From NCBI GenBank assembly GCA_002633005.1, contig NMRA01000059.1, forward strand, positions 943,450 through 1,007,449: DNA of 64,000 nucleotides, given 5' to 3'. Both the position numbers and the translations under genes were made by a program. The DNA comes from Phoronis australis. Lineage: Eukaryota; Phoronida; Phoronidae. The notes beneath the pieces were generated by a model. The model worked only from the letters and a program-made list of their open reading frames with translations, searched no databases and was not told where the DNA came from. Shown here in pieces: positions 1 to 10,524 of the stretch; position 1 is the first letter of the stretch, and the number at the start of each line of letters is the position of its first letter.

Positions 1-869
1 CTTTATCAAACCACGGCTAATGTCACTGTCATGACATTTGTAAACAAATTATATGTCAAGGTGAAATCACAAATTATATGTCAAGGTGAAATCACAAATT
101 TTAGGGGGACAAGAACTTTCTTTCACAGGATTTTCAACTGCTAATAAAAAACTGCCATATTATAAATCTGATACATTGAAGGTATGCTCTACCAAACAAA
201 TTCATAGCTGATACAATTACGGTCAAATCTCACCAATTTTAGATAAAATTGGCAAAATTGGCCTTTTTCATTTTTCAGGATTTCTGATGTTGTGACTGCC
301 CAAAACTTTTCACAACTTTGCCTGATGGCAGCTGTGGAACAAAACTTAAACACAAAAAGCATTTAATTTGCTGCTACATGTTTCACAAAAAGATCAAAAT
401 ATAATGTCACTATAGACTATAGTACATGGACCACCAACTCTGTATATTTTCAATGGACAAAATCTGTGATATTACGCAGAAGTCCTGACAGACATCATTA
501 TTCACAAGCGACAACTGGCAAAATTAGTAAGTTTTATTTCCGGTAAGTACATCGTCTGCTAATCATGGTTGGCTGTTGTGTAGTCGGGTGTTACAAGTAC
601 TCACGATACCATAAGTTCTACTATTGGAAGACTTTGAACAGCGTTTTAATGCCGAAATTATTTTTTTCCTTGTATTGGACAGTAAAATTGATGCCAGAAT
701 TTCCCGTCACAATACACTAACCGTAAACTCAAATTGGTAATTTAGGAGAGTGGCGCCTCCTCTAGAATAATACGCAAGAAAATGTTGGAGTTGTGAATCT
801 GTTGTCTATAATCTATGATGTCACTAGTCGGCCATATTGTGACCTAAATTGGAGACATTTTTAATGTAC
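1..869. other. intron of WRN-like gene with old dispersed repeat
   Basis: No exon recognised. Two tandem 25-bp units lie at 46-95. Bases about 424-447 match 29348-29371 exactly over 24 bp, and a GTGGCGCCTCCTCT string recurs at about 750 and 29516, so part of this interval is a dispersed repeat (family R1). A short plus-strand ORF from 565 resembles the start of a THAP domain (see findings). Confidence 0.5.
46..95. repeat. 25-bp direct repeat, 2 copies
   Basis: Two adjacent identical 25-bp units (starting AAATTATATGTCAAGGTG) lie in the intron downstream of WRN-like exon 6. Confidence 0.85.
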
Positions 870-1053
870 TTTTTGATGTCTCTGATCACTTGGCCACTAT
901 TCTGTTGCGCCGAGCCCACGAGACACGCGTCGATGTTCACCACACTCATGCCGCGAACCTGGTCCTCCATGAGTGAGATGAGAGGGGAAACAACTATCGA
1001 TGTGCGGCCCGTGAACACTGACGGGTACTGGTAGCACAGGCTTTTGCCGTAGC
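870..1053 (-). CDS. WRN: WRN-like exon 6 (Walker A, motif Ia)
   Basis: The acceptor atttcag ends at 1054 and the proposed donor AAAAA|gtacat follows 870. The exon encodes YGKSLCYQYP (Walker A with the catalytic Lys), then SIVVSPLISLMEDQV (motif Ia) and GSAQQN. The frame remains open for some 40 bases past the donor, so the exact 3' edge is less certain than the 5' edge. The DEAH exon is not in the window. Confidence 0.85.
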
Positions 1054-4000
1054 CTGAAATACATATAACCACATTCCTTAATGCAGTAAACCAACAGAGA
1101 AAACTCCCACTCTAGCACAACAAAGCAACTTAAGAATCTTCAATCTTGGCAAGTTGATCAGTCGACCCTTTAGTTAAGTGTAATTGTTTTAACCAATTTC
1201 CTGAGATCTTTTTACAGTTAAAATTTTAACCTTAGAAAAGACAAACAGATATTAAAATAAAAAAGATATTACTTCAAAGGTAAACACAACTTAACACACC
1301 TGTTGCCATGACTACGCAGTTGTCTTTTTTGTCATTCAGAACGGAATTTATTATTTTCCACTGCATTCTGAAAAGGATAAAATTTCATTCTTACAACGAA
1401 CAGACATCACAAAATGCAAGACAGGAATATGTTAATTAATTAAAGACTAAATGTTCAAAACAAAATAAAATATTTGAAAAGAATTTAAGTTTTGGCCAAA
1501 ATTAAGACAAAAAACTCAGAATTCCCCGTCAAGATGGCCGAGTGCATGAAGACTTCACTATTATGAGGGCTAATTAGCCAGACCCAGAGGTCCCTCTAAT
1601 TACCTTTGATGTGAACTATAAATAGCACATATCTCAAAGCTTTGCCCATAACTGAATCAATCACTGTTTTAGATGTTGCTTAAAGCTTACCCTGATTAAT
1701 AAATGTAGTTCCTACTATATGTAAAAGCATTATTCTGACCACACGAAAGTCATAAACTGGTAAATGTAACAGTTAGGCTTATTGCCCAAGTTTCAACTAC
1801 ATTGCAGCGAGAATACTGTCAATTAAATCAAAGATCGAGTCATAATTAAAGTTTTGTAGGACCTTATGAACAAAAATGGAAAATCTTCAGAATTTAACTT
1901 TTATCAATGGAACTTGGTCATGTTATTGATACCACTGTTTTGTTATGAATGTACCTTTCTTTTTGATTAATCTCGTTGATTCACCATTGTTCTGTTGATT
2001 TCACGAAATCATGCATTTGCCACCATGCTTAAACTACAACAGGAAGTAAACAGACAGAAGTCTGAATTGTTTGGTAAAAATTGGACAAAATCGGCAAAAT
2101 TCGCACCACCAGCGCATACAGTCGTCTGCGTTCTATGTTCTTTCCTGGCAGGAGGACTTGATTTAGAAAATGAAGGTATGCCTACACTTAGCCATTTACA
2201 GGGGGGGGCGTTGAATCGGAGGAGTGGGTGGTGCAAGGACCGCTCAATCTTTTTTGTCCATGAGCTTATATACGGGAGAAGGAACCTCAGAATTGATTTG
2301 GATGCCTGAGTTTTTCAGTTTCAGTGACCTCAGATTTCATTTGGCGACCTGGAATTTTTGCCAGGTTGCCAAATGCGACTTGGCATTTAGCTAAGCGTCG
2401 AGCACTGCTTAATAAACTTTAATTACTATAAGAATACCTACGGCCTGAATTTAGAATATCCAAAATATTCTCTTAAAACATTGATGTACTTAGGATCTTC
2501 TGGTTGATTAGCAGGATCTAAAACACATAATGTTAACATGTAAGTTTATAACAATTTAAACACATAATGTTAACATGTAAGTTTATAACAATTTAAACAC
2601 ATAATGTTAACATGTAAGTTTATAACAATTTAAACACATAATGTTAACATGTAAGTTTATAACAATTTAAACAGAGCTGTATCAATAATGAGTGGTATGA
2701 AACTCAATGAGGCAATGCGTGAAACTCAATTTTAGAAGAGCCATAGTCTCTATATAAGACATTTTCAGTGCCATTCCTCAAACTCGTTTTGATGTTTTAA
2801 TAAGGCCATCTTGCACTTCTAATGCTAGACTATTATTATACTACAGGCCATGTGATGTTATAGGTCGTTTTTGTGGCTAAGAAATCAATTTCATAACAAT
2901 AATTTTGAGTTAAAGTAAGGTAATTGCGGCTATAAGGTTACGTGTACTCTAATAAAATGTTGTCTTCATCTCGAAATGTTTATGTAACTAGCAACTGTCA
3001 ATCCTACTCTGACAGGCGTTAGTTATGAGTTTTTGGTAAAAATGTCGTTTTTTGAAAAGTACGTAAATTTATAAAATACTAGTGAACTCATGGCAGCTTT
3101 CTAATGCAGGCGAACATGCGCATGAGTGGAGAACTATGGGAACGGTTCAAGTCTTACGTGCAGTTGGCTTACACGAAAGCTTCATCTTCCAGTTTGAACA
3201 TGTTAAAAAACATCAAACAATGTTATAGACAAGCGATTCACGCGTCGGAGAGAGGGTGAGAGAGACAAACAACTGGGCTTTGCATCATTGGCAAATTTTG
3301 ACACATTTGATTTGATTGGCAGGCTGCATGTGCTCAATCCAGGCTAGTTCATAACAGCCTTTCAAAAAACAGCAATTTTCACTAAAACACAACAACTATT
3401 GGTATCAAATCTAATATAGCTGAAAAACACATTTTGCTGCATGCAGAGCCCATATTTTTAAAACAGGATTTTTGAAGAAAGGTGTAAACGTAACCTTAAC
3501 GCCTAACTTAAATGGCAAAAAAGTCCTGTAAATGTAGTTCCCAATATATGTTAAAAGTAGCACTCAGATTTTCTCAATAATAAAAATGTAATGAAAGTAT
3601 TATATAATACAACTGCTACCGTGTTTCAACAGCTCCACTGTCATTCTCAAGGCTAAGGAAATATGACTGTCGTAATACAGGGTATCAGTAATATTGATCA
3701 CACTCACGTCATAGATTGTCAAATGTAATGACTGGTAAATAAGCGTAATTTAGTTGACTTTCACATATGTCACCGTGACAAGCTTCAGTTAATTCAAACA
3801 GCTACAAATAACACAAATATGATGCTGATCTATTCAATAATCTTCCAATACAGGCAGCAAATACTTGTGACGTAAATGCTCAAAACTACTGCCTTCGACC
3901 GTTCTTTACTTGCAGTTTTCTTGCGATGCCGCAATACAGTGTCAAACAGCTTCTTCACGTTTTGTTTGACACGCATGTGTTTGACTCTTTAATTAGTGTT

Positions 4001-6719
4001 TTGTTAGATTGCTAAAGCATTGTTTGGCATATGTGGATAATTAAATAGCTCTAGAATAACAAAAATCCATTCAAAGAGGATTTAAAATAATTCCACTCGA
4101 AGTGAAAATTCTTACCCCAGTCATCTTCATCTTCCGTGTCAGATATTTCTGTAGTTTCCTCATGATTCACACTCTTCTCTGCTTCATCAATGGCCTGAGT
4201 TTGAATACAACAGATTGATATAGAACTGTTCCTTATTTACCCCTAAATGCAACCTGGATTTGACCCTAACAAAGATGAAAATGGATTTACTTTCAGAGAA
4301 GGGCAGGAGGGCGACATTTTTCACATGTCAGACTCATTAAATTAGAAAATGCAATATATACGGGCAGGCTCTGAGAAACTTTAGGAGGTTAATTATCTCA
4401 AGCAATCTAATCCAGAGTCATGCACTTGAGCCAGTGAAGCATTGCTATGCATAACTAACAACAGGCTTCACTCTACTGACAGATTAGCTGGGAATTGTTT
4501 TCAGTGTCATTGATAGATTGCTGAAAAGGATCTTTGCCTAAGCTAACATGTATATTGTTCAGTCAGCCAATCCCCAAGACCAGCTGCTCAATGCATGTAC
4601 ATATGACCAAGCACTGCAAACAACAAAACAAGTGCACATCAAAGGCTGTCATGTGTAACTTAGATAATGATTTGACATGTTGATAATTATAACAAGTACA
4701 GGGGTCCGCTCCTCGAAAGTTACGAGACTCAAGACAGGAATTTGGTCTTGTGCTCCACATAGTTCTGAAAAATAATCAAAACTCACTAAATGGCAAAAGT
4801 ACTAAGTATCCGAGAATATACGCATAGCGACTAACAAGAAAATTTGAACAAAATTATTTCCAGGTAGTGATGAGCTAACAATTGACTAAACGTGTATTTG
4901 GCAATTGGGAAGAGGAAGTGTAAGACTAAATTTCACTTTTCACGAAAGAGAACCCAAAATTTTTCTAGGATCAAGTAAACAAGTGGTCACCAGGTCTGTG
5001 TTACTGTACATCCTCTGAATAAGACTCAAAATCACGCTTCCTTAAAACAGTAACATTCAATTCCCACCTGCAGGTCACGACGATCTTTCATTTGGGTCAC
5101 AAGGCAAGACTTACCTTGAGATCTTCGTCGTTCAAGTCATCTTCAAAATCAACATCATCAAATAAGTCTTCAAATCCAGACTTGTCTCCTGAATCAACCT
5201 AATCACGAAGATAGCGTTCATTAAGTACCAGACGAATTGTGATGAACAACAAATGAAGAAATCTCAAAACTATTTGTCGAATAAGCAAAGTGAAATCAAC
5301 AGAGCGGTGTCAATTTCAGGCATCCTGTACTTATTGCACAGCTAAACCACAACAGTATCAATCCTCAGAGCTGGCACTGTTGCATAGTATAGGAAATAGA
5401 GTAGTTACCTATGGGCGACCTGTTTGTGTTTGCAGACCTAGCTTTCAAGCTTGTCTTGGGCTTTTCGTTGGGATACTGGCGGGAATCTTCATGTCACATG
5501 GCCACCAGTGGGTGGTTCTTGGTGGTTGTCCAACACCACCTGGTGGCCATTACTTGCAAGAAGGCGCTGGTAAATAGCTGGTTATTCATACCAGTACCCC
5601 GACAAAGGGTCCAAGACGGGCTCAAAAGCTAGGTCCGCAAACTCAAACAGGTCGCAGATAGGTAATTACTCTATTCACAAAACCGAAGAGTTTCGTGAAG
5701 TTTCTTAACTTGCAGAAGAGGAACTTTATAGATGATACAGTCAAGTTTGTATTTGCTTTCAAAGGTCAAGGTAAAATCTCAACACATTTGGATAAGAATA
5801 ATTACCAAAGTTGGTCTTTTTAATTTTTCAAAGGCTTTAAATATTACTGTTAAATATCCACAATTTCCCATAAACATTTTCTAATGGTAACTATGGCATA
5901 GATTTTGTGTATTTATTTGGTGCTATTTAGGATAAAATAAAAACATCCAAAAATTCATTGGTTTGCCATACTGTGTCCCAATTTGGTAACATTTTACCAT
6001 ATCCATCAAAACAAGGAGTTAACATTGCTACAAGAGTACCTCGAGTGAACCACTTCCTTCAAGAAAAGGTCAAAGCAAAACATCAAAAAAGATCTCAAGA
6101 GATTGATGACATAGGTAGAGACATGTACCATTGATGACATAGGTAGAGACATGTACCATTTAAGCCTCGGATTTCTGTATCATCCCGCAGTCCAATGTCA
6201 AGCTTGATATGAATGAATGGCGATTTTGTAACTCCACAAAAATTGATAATCGTTATAGGTCATTTGTAAAAAGGTGCCAAATTTCTATAGAATGATGCAA
6301 TATACATTGATGTTGTTTCAAGTTGCTTTCCACAAGTAATGTCTATTCCACTAGTTTCTACAGAGCATAACATATAGCAAAAAAATTAAAATAAATCAGA
6401 ATTGCACTGAGCAACTACCACACACAGTCCTCTGAAACCTCAGAGTACCTTTTCATTTGACTTCTGTTCTTTTGCATTACTGCTCTCTACTACATCGAAT
6501 GCTCCATTAAATAAGCCATCTTCCTCGTCATATTCTTCATCAAGTACTTCTTGAGGACTGTTTCCACCTTCTTGAAGACTGGTCTGCTTTAATTCATTCA
6601 AAGTGAATTGTAACTCCTTCACCAGTGCCTTGCATTGAGGAGACCAAGTCTTCAAGCAGCGTAACATGGCTAGCACTTCAGCAGTCTGGGCTTCAATAGA
6701 AGATAATGTGTCCTCCATT
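870..6719 (-). CDS. WRN: WRN-like RecQ DNA helicase, 5' part (six exons, gene runs off the left edge)
   Basis: Predicted 3'-5' DNA helicase of the RecQ/Werner family, acting in the nucleus in replication and repair. Six exons (6719-6449, 5198-5115, 4194-4116, 2517-2442, 1367-1300, 1053-870) have AG acceptors and GT donors, and their phases (0,0,1,2,1) join into one open frame of about 253 residues from ATG 6718. Seen: an N-terminal helical region (residues 1-50), a long acidic linker (about 65-145, runs of D/E), RecQ motif 0 (YFGYSKFRPMQW), Walker A (MATGYGKS, about 190-197) and motif Ia (SPLISLMEDQ). The DEAH box, RQC and HRDC domains would lie left of position 1. The order acidic linker, FGxSxFxPxQW, ATGYGKS matches WRN more closely than BLM or RECQ1. 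No 3'-5' exonuclease domain was found upstream in the window. The start at 6718 is inferred, because the frame is also open a short way into the preceding intron. Confidence 0.88.
1300..1367 (-). CDS. WRN: WRN-like exon 5 (motif 0 end and start of Walker A)
   Basis: This 68-nt exon has acceptor ttttcag and donor ACAG|gtgtgt. It encodes MQWKIINSVLNDKKDNCVV followed by MATG. The Gln and Trp after the motif 0 proline and the ATG of Walker A are the family's conserved positions. Confidence 0.9.
2442..2517 (-). CDS. WRN: WRN-like exon 4 (start of helicase core, motif 0)
   Basis: This 76-nt exon has acceptor ttttag and donor GCC|gtaggt. It encodes the end of the linker and then LREYFGYSKFRP, the beginning of RecQ motif 0. 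The proline codon is completed by the first base of exon 5. Confidence 0.88.
2521..2668. repeat. 37-bp tandem repeat, 4 copies, in WRN-like intron 3
   Basis: Four essentially identical 37-bp units (starting AAACACATAATGTTAACATG) begin three bases upstream of the acceptor AG of WRN-like exon 4. The array occupies the place where the branch point and polypyrimidine tract would be expected. Identity between units suggests a recent expansion. Confidence 0.92.
2669..4110. other. WRN-like intron 3, no other feature seen
   Basis: AT-rich sequence between exons 4 and 3. I see no exon and no intact mobile element. One purine-rich stretch (GAGAGAGGGTGAGAGAGA) lies near 3248. Confidence 0.4.
4116..4194 (-). 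CDS. WRN: WRN-like exon 3 (acidic linker)
   Basis: This 79-nt exon has acceptor actcag and donor GGG|gtaaga. It encodes 26 residues plus one base, ending in the acidic run SDTEDEDDW. It leaves the frame in phase 1, which exon 4 continues (G|AT gives Asp). Confidence 0.8.
5115..5198 (-). CDS. WRN: WRN-like exon 2 (acidic linker)
   Basis: This 84-nt exon has acceptor gattag and donor AAG|gtaagt. It encodes 28 residues, about half of them D or E (for example FEDLFDDVDFEDDLNDEDLK). Both ends are phase 0, so it could be skipped without a frameshift. Confidence 0.8.
5393..5678. mobile_element. MITE with about 55-bp terminal inverted repeats
   Basis: The left arm (about 5393-5448, containing TACCTATGGGCGACCTGTTT) and right arm (about 5621-5678) are inverted copies with few mismatches. 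They enclose about 170 bp with no coding capacity. The inverted repeat extends to GAATAGAGTA at the outer ends. The element lies in the WRN-like intron between exons 1 and 2 and fits a non-autonomous DNA element. I cannot define the target duplication with confidence. Confidence 0.75.
6102..6157. repeat. 28-bp direct repeat, 2 copies
   Basis: Two adjacent identical units starting ATTGATGACATAGGTAGAGA lie in the intron between WRN-like exons 1 and 2. Confidence 0.85.
6449..6719 (-). CDS. WRN: WRN-like exon 1 (N-terminal helical region and first acidic stretch)
   Basis: The acceptor (tttgcag) ends at 6720 and the donor AAG|gtactc follows 6449. ATG at 6718 opens 90 codons. The product starts MEDTLSSIEAQTAEVLAML, a likely amphipathic helix, and ends in an E/D-rich stretch (EEYDEEDGLF). 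The helix-then-acidic order resembles the WRN linker between exonuclease and helicase. One non-coding base precedes the ATG after the acceptor, so an untranslated exon probably lies upstream. Confidence 0.75.
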
Positions 6720-7329
6720 CTGCAAATGTGGAAATAATCATTTATGAAAAATGCAAAACTTATCATGGAAACAGCATCACAAGTCAGTCAGTGAAGGGAT
6801 TGACGCTTAACATAATGTCAACTCGTCAAATGGAACGCAGCAAAATCGCCAACAAATCAAGGAAACATGTATGTAGGGGTTGTGAAAGTCCTGGCACCTG
6901 CTACAAACGACAATTAGTTAGAAACAGCCGAAAATGAAATAAAGCTACCTGAATTAAAGAGCCGGTGAAATCAGCCAATGTCACCCAAGTGACTTTATTT
7001 AGTTGAACGGGAAATTCAGAACGTCTCGCATGCTGGTAATGGTATGAATTTTCCCCTCAAGCCCAATATTCCATGCAAGCTCACCTCTTGAGGCTGAAAG
7101 GCAGATGGTCGTCACGCGTTACCTGTGCATTACTCATAAACGGTCCTTGCTTTTGATCCTAACAATTCCCGTTTGTTTACATTCATTAAGTTACATGCAC
7201 TTCTGCCAGTTGTTACATACAGCTATACATGTTGATATGAATTTGAATCATAACGAGGTGAAGTGTACTTACCCAGGCAATGCGAAATTTCACAGCTAAC
7301 CAAGCCAAATGAATCACCACTGAGCCACA

Positions 7330-7905
7330 ACTAGACAGTGACCACTGTCTCTGGGTAGCCCCTGCAGTAGAGACGGTGAAGCTCGTATAGGAGTTTGATA
7401 TGCTGGAAGCTTTTCAGTAAATTATGCCTCACATTCATTAAATCATCAGGCAAGTTGTTACAAGTACCTTTTGCACAAAGAGGGACACCTTAGGAGGCTG
7501 CCGGTGTCTTTAATTCTTTCCAAATCAACCAAATACTCCCGTAATTAAACTTTTCCTTCAAGCAGTACTTCGAGCAGTTCTTCGTTCAGTTGCCCAAATC
7601 AGCAACTGGCCATTTTAACACTGCGCGCGCCCCTATTTTTACCGCGCCCGCCAGGAACACACCCAGTGTTAAGAATGTTATGACGGGAACATTTATTTGA
7701 GTTGGAAGGACAGCCTCCTAAGGTGTCGTTTATACGCAAATGGTAGATTAATAACAACGTGACTTTGATGTTTTAATTAGTGTGAGACATTATTAGCCAA
7801 AAAGCTTTCGGCGCATGAAGCTCCCGTAGGAGCTTAACCGTCTCTGTTGAGGCAAGGTAGCAGTAGAGACGGTGCCGGTGGTCAATGACTCCGTCTCCAA
7901 GCCTC
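7330..7905. repeat. large imperfect inverted repeat (fold-back structure)
   Basis: A left arm of about 210 bp (7330-7545) is an inverted, diverged copy of the right arm (about 7690-7905), around a centre of about 145 bp with a GCGCGCGCCC run. Shared blocks include GACACCTTAGGAGGCTG (arms near 7485 and 7715), AGAGACGG and GAAGCTT. The divergence suggests an old fold-back transposon or inverted duplication upstream of the WRN-like gene. No ORF of note lies within it. Confidence 0.7.
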
Positions 7906-8093
7906 ACAACCTGACCCGAGCTAGCTAAGCTGCCTTACAAATAATAACAGACACTGACACCTCAGACAGATTTTATCATTGGTCCAGGTTTGTCAGGGAC
8001 ATGGTGTGCTTGTTTCACTTTCGTTATCTTTGAGATAGGCGACTTTAAGTAAATTTGTACAGGCCCCCAACATTTCGTTTTCGCGCGACTTAC

Positions 8094-8208
8094 CAGAAAG
8101 TGGTTCGGTAATACCAATATTATCGAGAACGATTGCCGTGCCATCTGTCGTGTAGACTATTGTCTCGTTCCCAAACTCAACCAGGGTCGAGTTCAATAAC
8201 TTTAGTAC
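8094..8208 (-). CDS. orphan putative coding exon, unknown product
   Basis: A 115-nt minus-strand segment has a good acceptor (tttctag) and a consensus donor (CTG|gtaagt), with one frame open throughout. It reads VLKLLNSTLVEFGNETIV then YTTDGTAIVLDNIGITEPLS. I do not recognise the family. It ends in phase 1. Joining it directly to WRN-like exon 1 would shift that exon into a frame with an early stop, so it is probably not the exon just before it. It may belong to another small gene or to an alternative transcript. Confidence 0.4.
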
Positions 8209-8526
8209 CTAGAAAAGCGAGACCCTTTAGATATCGCCTTGAAAGCATGTGATTTTAGCTAGATTTTTCTCGTCGTGAGACAGCTATCGAACTCTACCCT
8301 GCACTCCGTTAAGTAGGGTGGGGGACGAAAGAAAATGAACTATAGTAATCGGTGAAGAGGATAATTTATTTGAAATCGGTCTGCCAGCTTTTACAATAAA
8401 ACATAAGCGCAACTGCTAGTTGTCAATTACAAATTAGAATCCAAATCTAAAGGTAATAAACAGTAAATACAATATTCACATAGGCATAGGCTTCCAATAT
8501 ATAGCGGGGTGGTATAGTGTAGCGTT

Positions 8527-8553
8527 GTATTTTTATTTTTATTTTTATTTTTA
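8527..8553. repeat. (TTTTTA)n short array
   Basis: Four copies of a T-rich hexamer. On the minus strand this reads as a (TAAAAA)n tail, like those that end some LINE insertions, but no LINE body is recognised next to it. Confidence 0.6.
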
Positions 8554-8899
8554 CTAAGTGCGGTTGGCCGCCAGAGTCGACTCGACCGATCACGATAGAA
8601 CTGAAATTATAATGGTTGTTCTATTAAAAATCCGTAGAGAGAAAGAGGAAAAGAAAGGCATGAATAGAAATTTATACATGTTAATGCTTGTGGCGAAATT
8701 TAAAAAAATCATAATATGTCGAGACCAGATAAAACTAGACAATGTAGAAACAGGTAAAAGAATTAAAATCCAGATTTTTAAATTCTTTTATCTGTTTCTC
8801 CATTGTGGCGAAAGTAAAATAGAGTAGTAATAGAGATTCAATTTTTGATGAGATTCTACATAATTTGAGCTGATTGAAAGGACTTACTCTGAGTACTCC

Positions 8900-9525
8900 A
8901 ATTGCGAAATGATCAGAACGAGAGCACTACATATATTTTATGGGTCCACAAGTATGCTGCCAATGCAGTACTTTATGGCGACTCGGATGGCCAAATTCAC
9001 ACTACAAACAACATGAAAATATGCTAAGGCTCTGGAATCGTTTAGTTCTAATGGATGAAAGTAGAATTGTATAAAAAGTCTTTTTATGGGACATTAAACA
9101 TCGGAACTCCTGCAATTGCATGGTCAACTACAAAATTTAAAATTATGGAGAAATGCGATTTTTTTTAGAAAATTTCAGGAACAAGCAAATTGTGTCTCTC
9201 GAAAACTTCAAAACATTCAGGTTCCAGTTAGAAGAGTTAAACTGGTTAAAATAATCACTTAGAAACCAAAACTGTACTTATATAGATCCTTCAAGAATGA
9301 CTGTTGTGTAGAAGAGTATTTCCGTCTGCCGGTGTCTCAGAGGTCCGTCATAGCTCGATTGAGAGCAGGTATCCTACCATTAGAGGTTGAGGTGGGGCGG
9401 TACTTCGGAATTCTAATTGTGAATGAACGGATTTGTACTGTTTGTAAAAACGGAATTGAAGATGAAGTTTATTTCATCTTTGACTGTGAAAAACAAATTC
9501 TTATTCGACCATTTTTATACGGTAT
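8900..9525 (+). pseudogene. degenerate non-LTR retrotransposon ORF2 C-terminal fragment
   Basis: Read in three frames, the plus strand gives the recurring C-terminal region of LINE-type reverse transcriptase ORFs: VHKYAANAVLYGD (near 8945), ENMLRLWNRLVLMDESRI (9015-9070), then an open stretch with VIARLRAGILPLEVEVGRY and ERICTVCKNGIEDEVYFIFDC (9345-9490, a CxxC...C zinc-knuckle-like end). Stops and frameshifts between blocks show a dead copy. It is abruptly joined to a hAT-like terminus at about 9529. The clade cannot be fixed because the polymerase motifs are absent. Confidence 0.7.
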
Positions 9526-9800
9526 TCAGAGGCGGATCCAGGATTTTGAGTTGGGGGGCAGGGCACAGGAATGACCTAAATTTCGCACATGTGCGCGCCC
9601 AACCTAAAATGTAGGGATGCAGGGGTCTCGAATTTTGGGTCTGTGGACCTTATTACTACATTCGCTCCCTGACCCCCCCCCCCCCTTGGTGCACGCAAAT
9701 GCTAGTCAGCAATTCACACCCCGAACTGCCAAATGGTATCTGGGAGAATTTGGGGGGAGGCCATGGCCCCCTTGGTCTAGCGAAATTCATTCAAGACGCT
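9526..9800. mobile_element. partial hAT-like MITE (one end recognised)
   Basis: The sequence begins CAGAGGCGGATCCAGGATTT followed by a G-rich run, like the left tip of the elements at 10189 and 11256. A matching right tip (CTGCCACTG) is not found, and a poly-C run lies at about 9669-9685. The right boundary is a guess. Confidence 0.4.
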
Positions 9801-10188
9801 TTGCAGGTTAGAAGTAATTATTTGTTTAAAAACTAGTCTGAAGTGATCATATTTGAGTGTGTGCAATTTTTGAGTAAGCCCATTGAGGCTGGGGGGTGTG
9901 GTGAATATTCTGTCTTTGAGATTGTATTTACTGGCACCCTTATGTCACTATAATAAATTATAATAATAAAAAATACAAAACGTGAGACATACTTGAAGTT
10001 TTAGCTTGAGGTTAGAACGGATTTTAAACCTCAGGCAGCTCGCCAATTTCTGCAAGTGTGCAGCTTTTTAATAGAGCAAGAGAATGTGAAAACACTAGTG
10101 CAAAACATGGAAACGCGGAGTATACTAGGTAAGTGGTGCGAACAACCGGAACAATAACTCCATAATTCACATAATACCTACTAAGAGC

Positions 10189-10524
10189 CATAGGCGGATT
10201 TAGGGAGGGGGGCAGGGGGCCCGCCCCCCCCCCTCCATGGCTGCCGCAAGGGAAATGAAACGGCAACAGCGTGAAGCGTGAGGAAATTTTGAGTACTGAG
10301 CTCTGTAACAAGGATCGGTAGCGGATGAGGGGGGGGCTCAAACCCCAGATCACGGCGGAATCTCATGTTCCCTTTTTTGTTTAGTCCACCGATAGATTTT
10401 CTGGTGCACATGCCCGGCCTCCGCAACTTTCGGGCCGCCTGTGCACATACTCTCACTCTCGCGCTTTGCCCAATTCCCCGAGGAAACATGTCTCCCCCCT
10501 TATGGTATCTTAGATCTGCCACTG
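10189..10524. mobile_element. hAT-like MITE
   Basis: The left tip CATAGGCGGATTTAGG and right tip TAGATCTGCCACTG are inverted versions of a CAGNGGCGGATCTA terminus. Short duplicated flanks (AGAGC at 10184 and 10525) fit a worn target duplication. The interior has long G/C homopolymers near 10201-10234 and no transposase. Confidence 0.65.

Noticed and set aside
2521-2668. CRISPR-like array
   Set aside because: The units are contiguous with no spacers, inside an animal intron.
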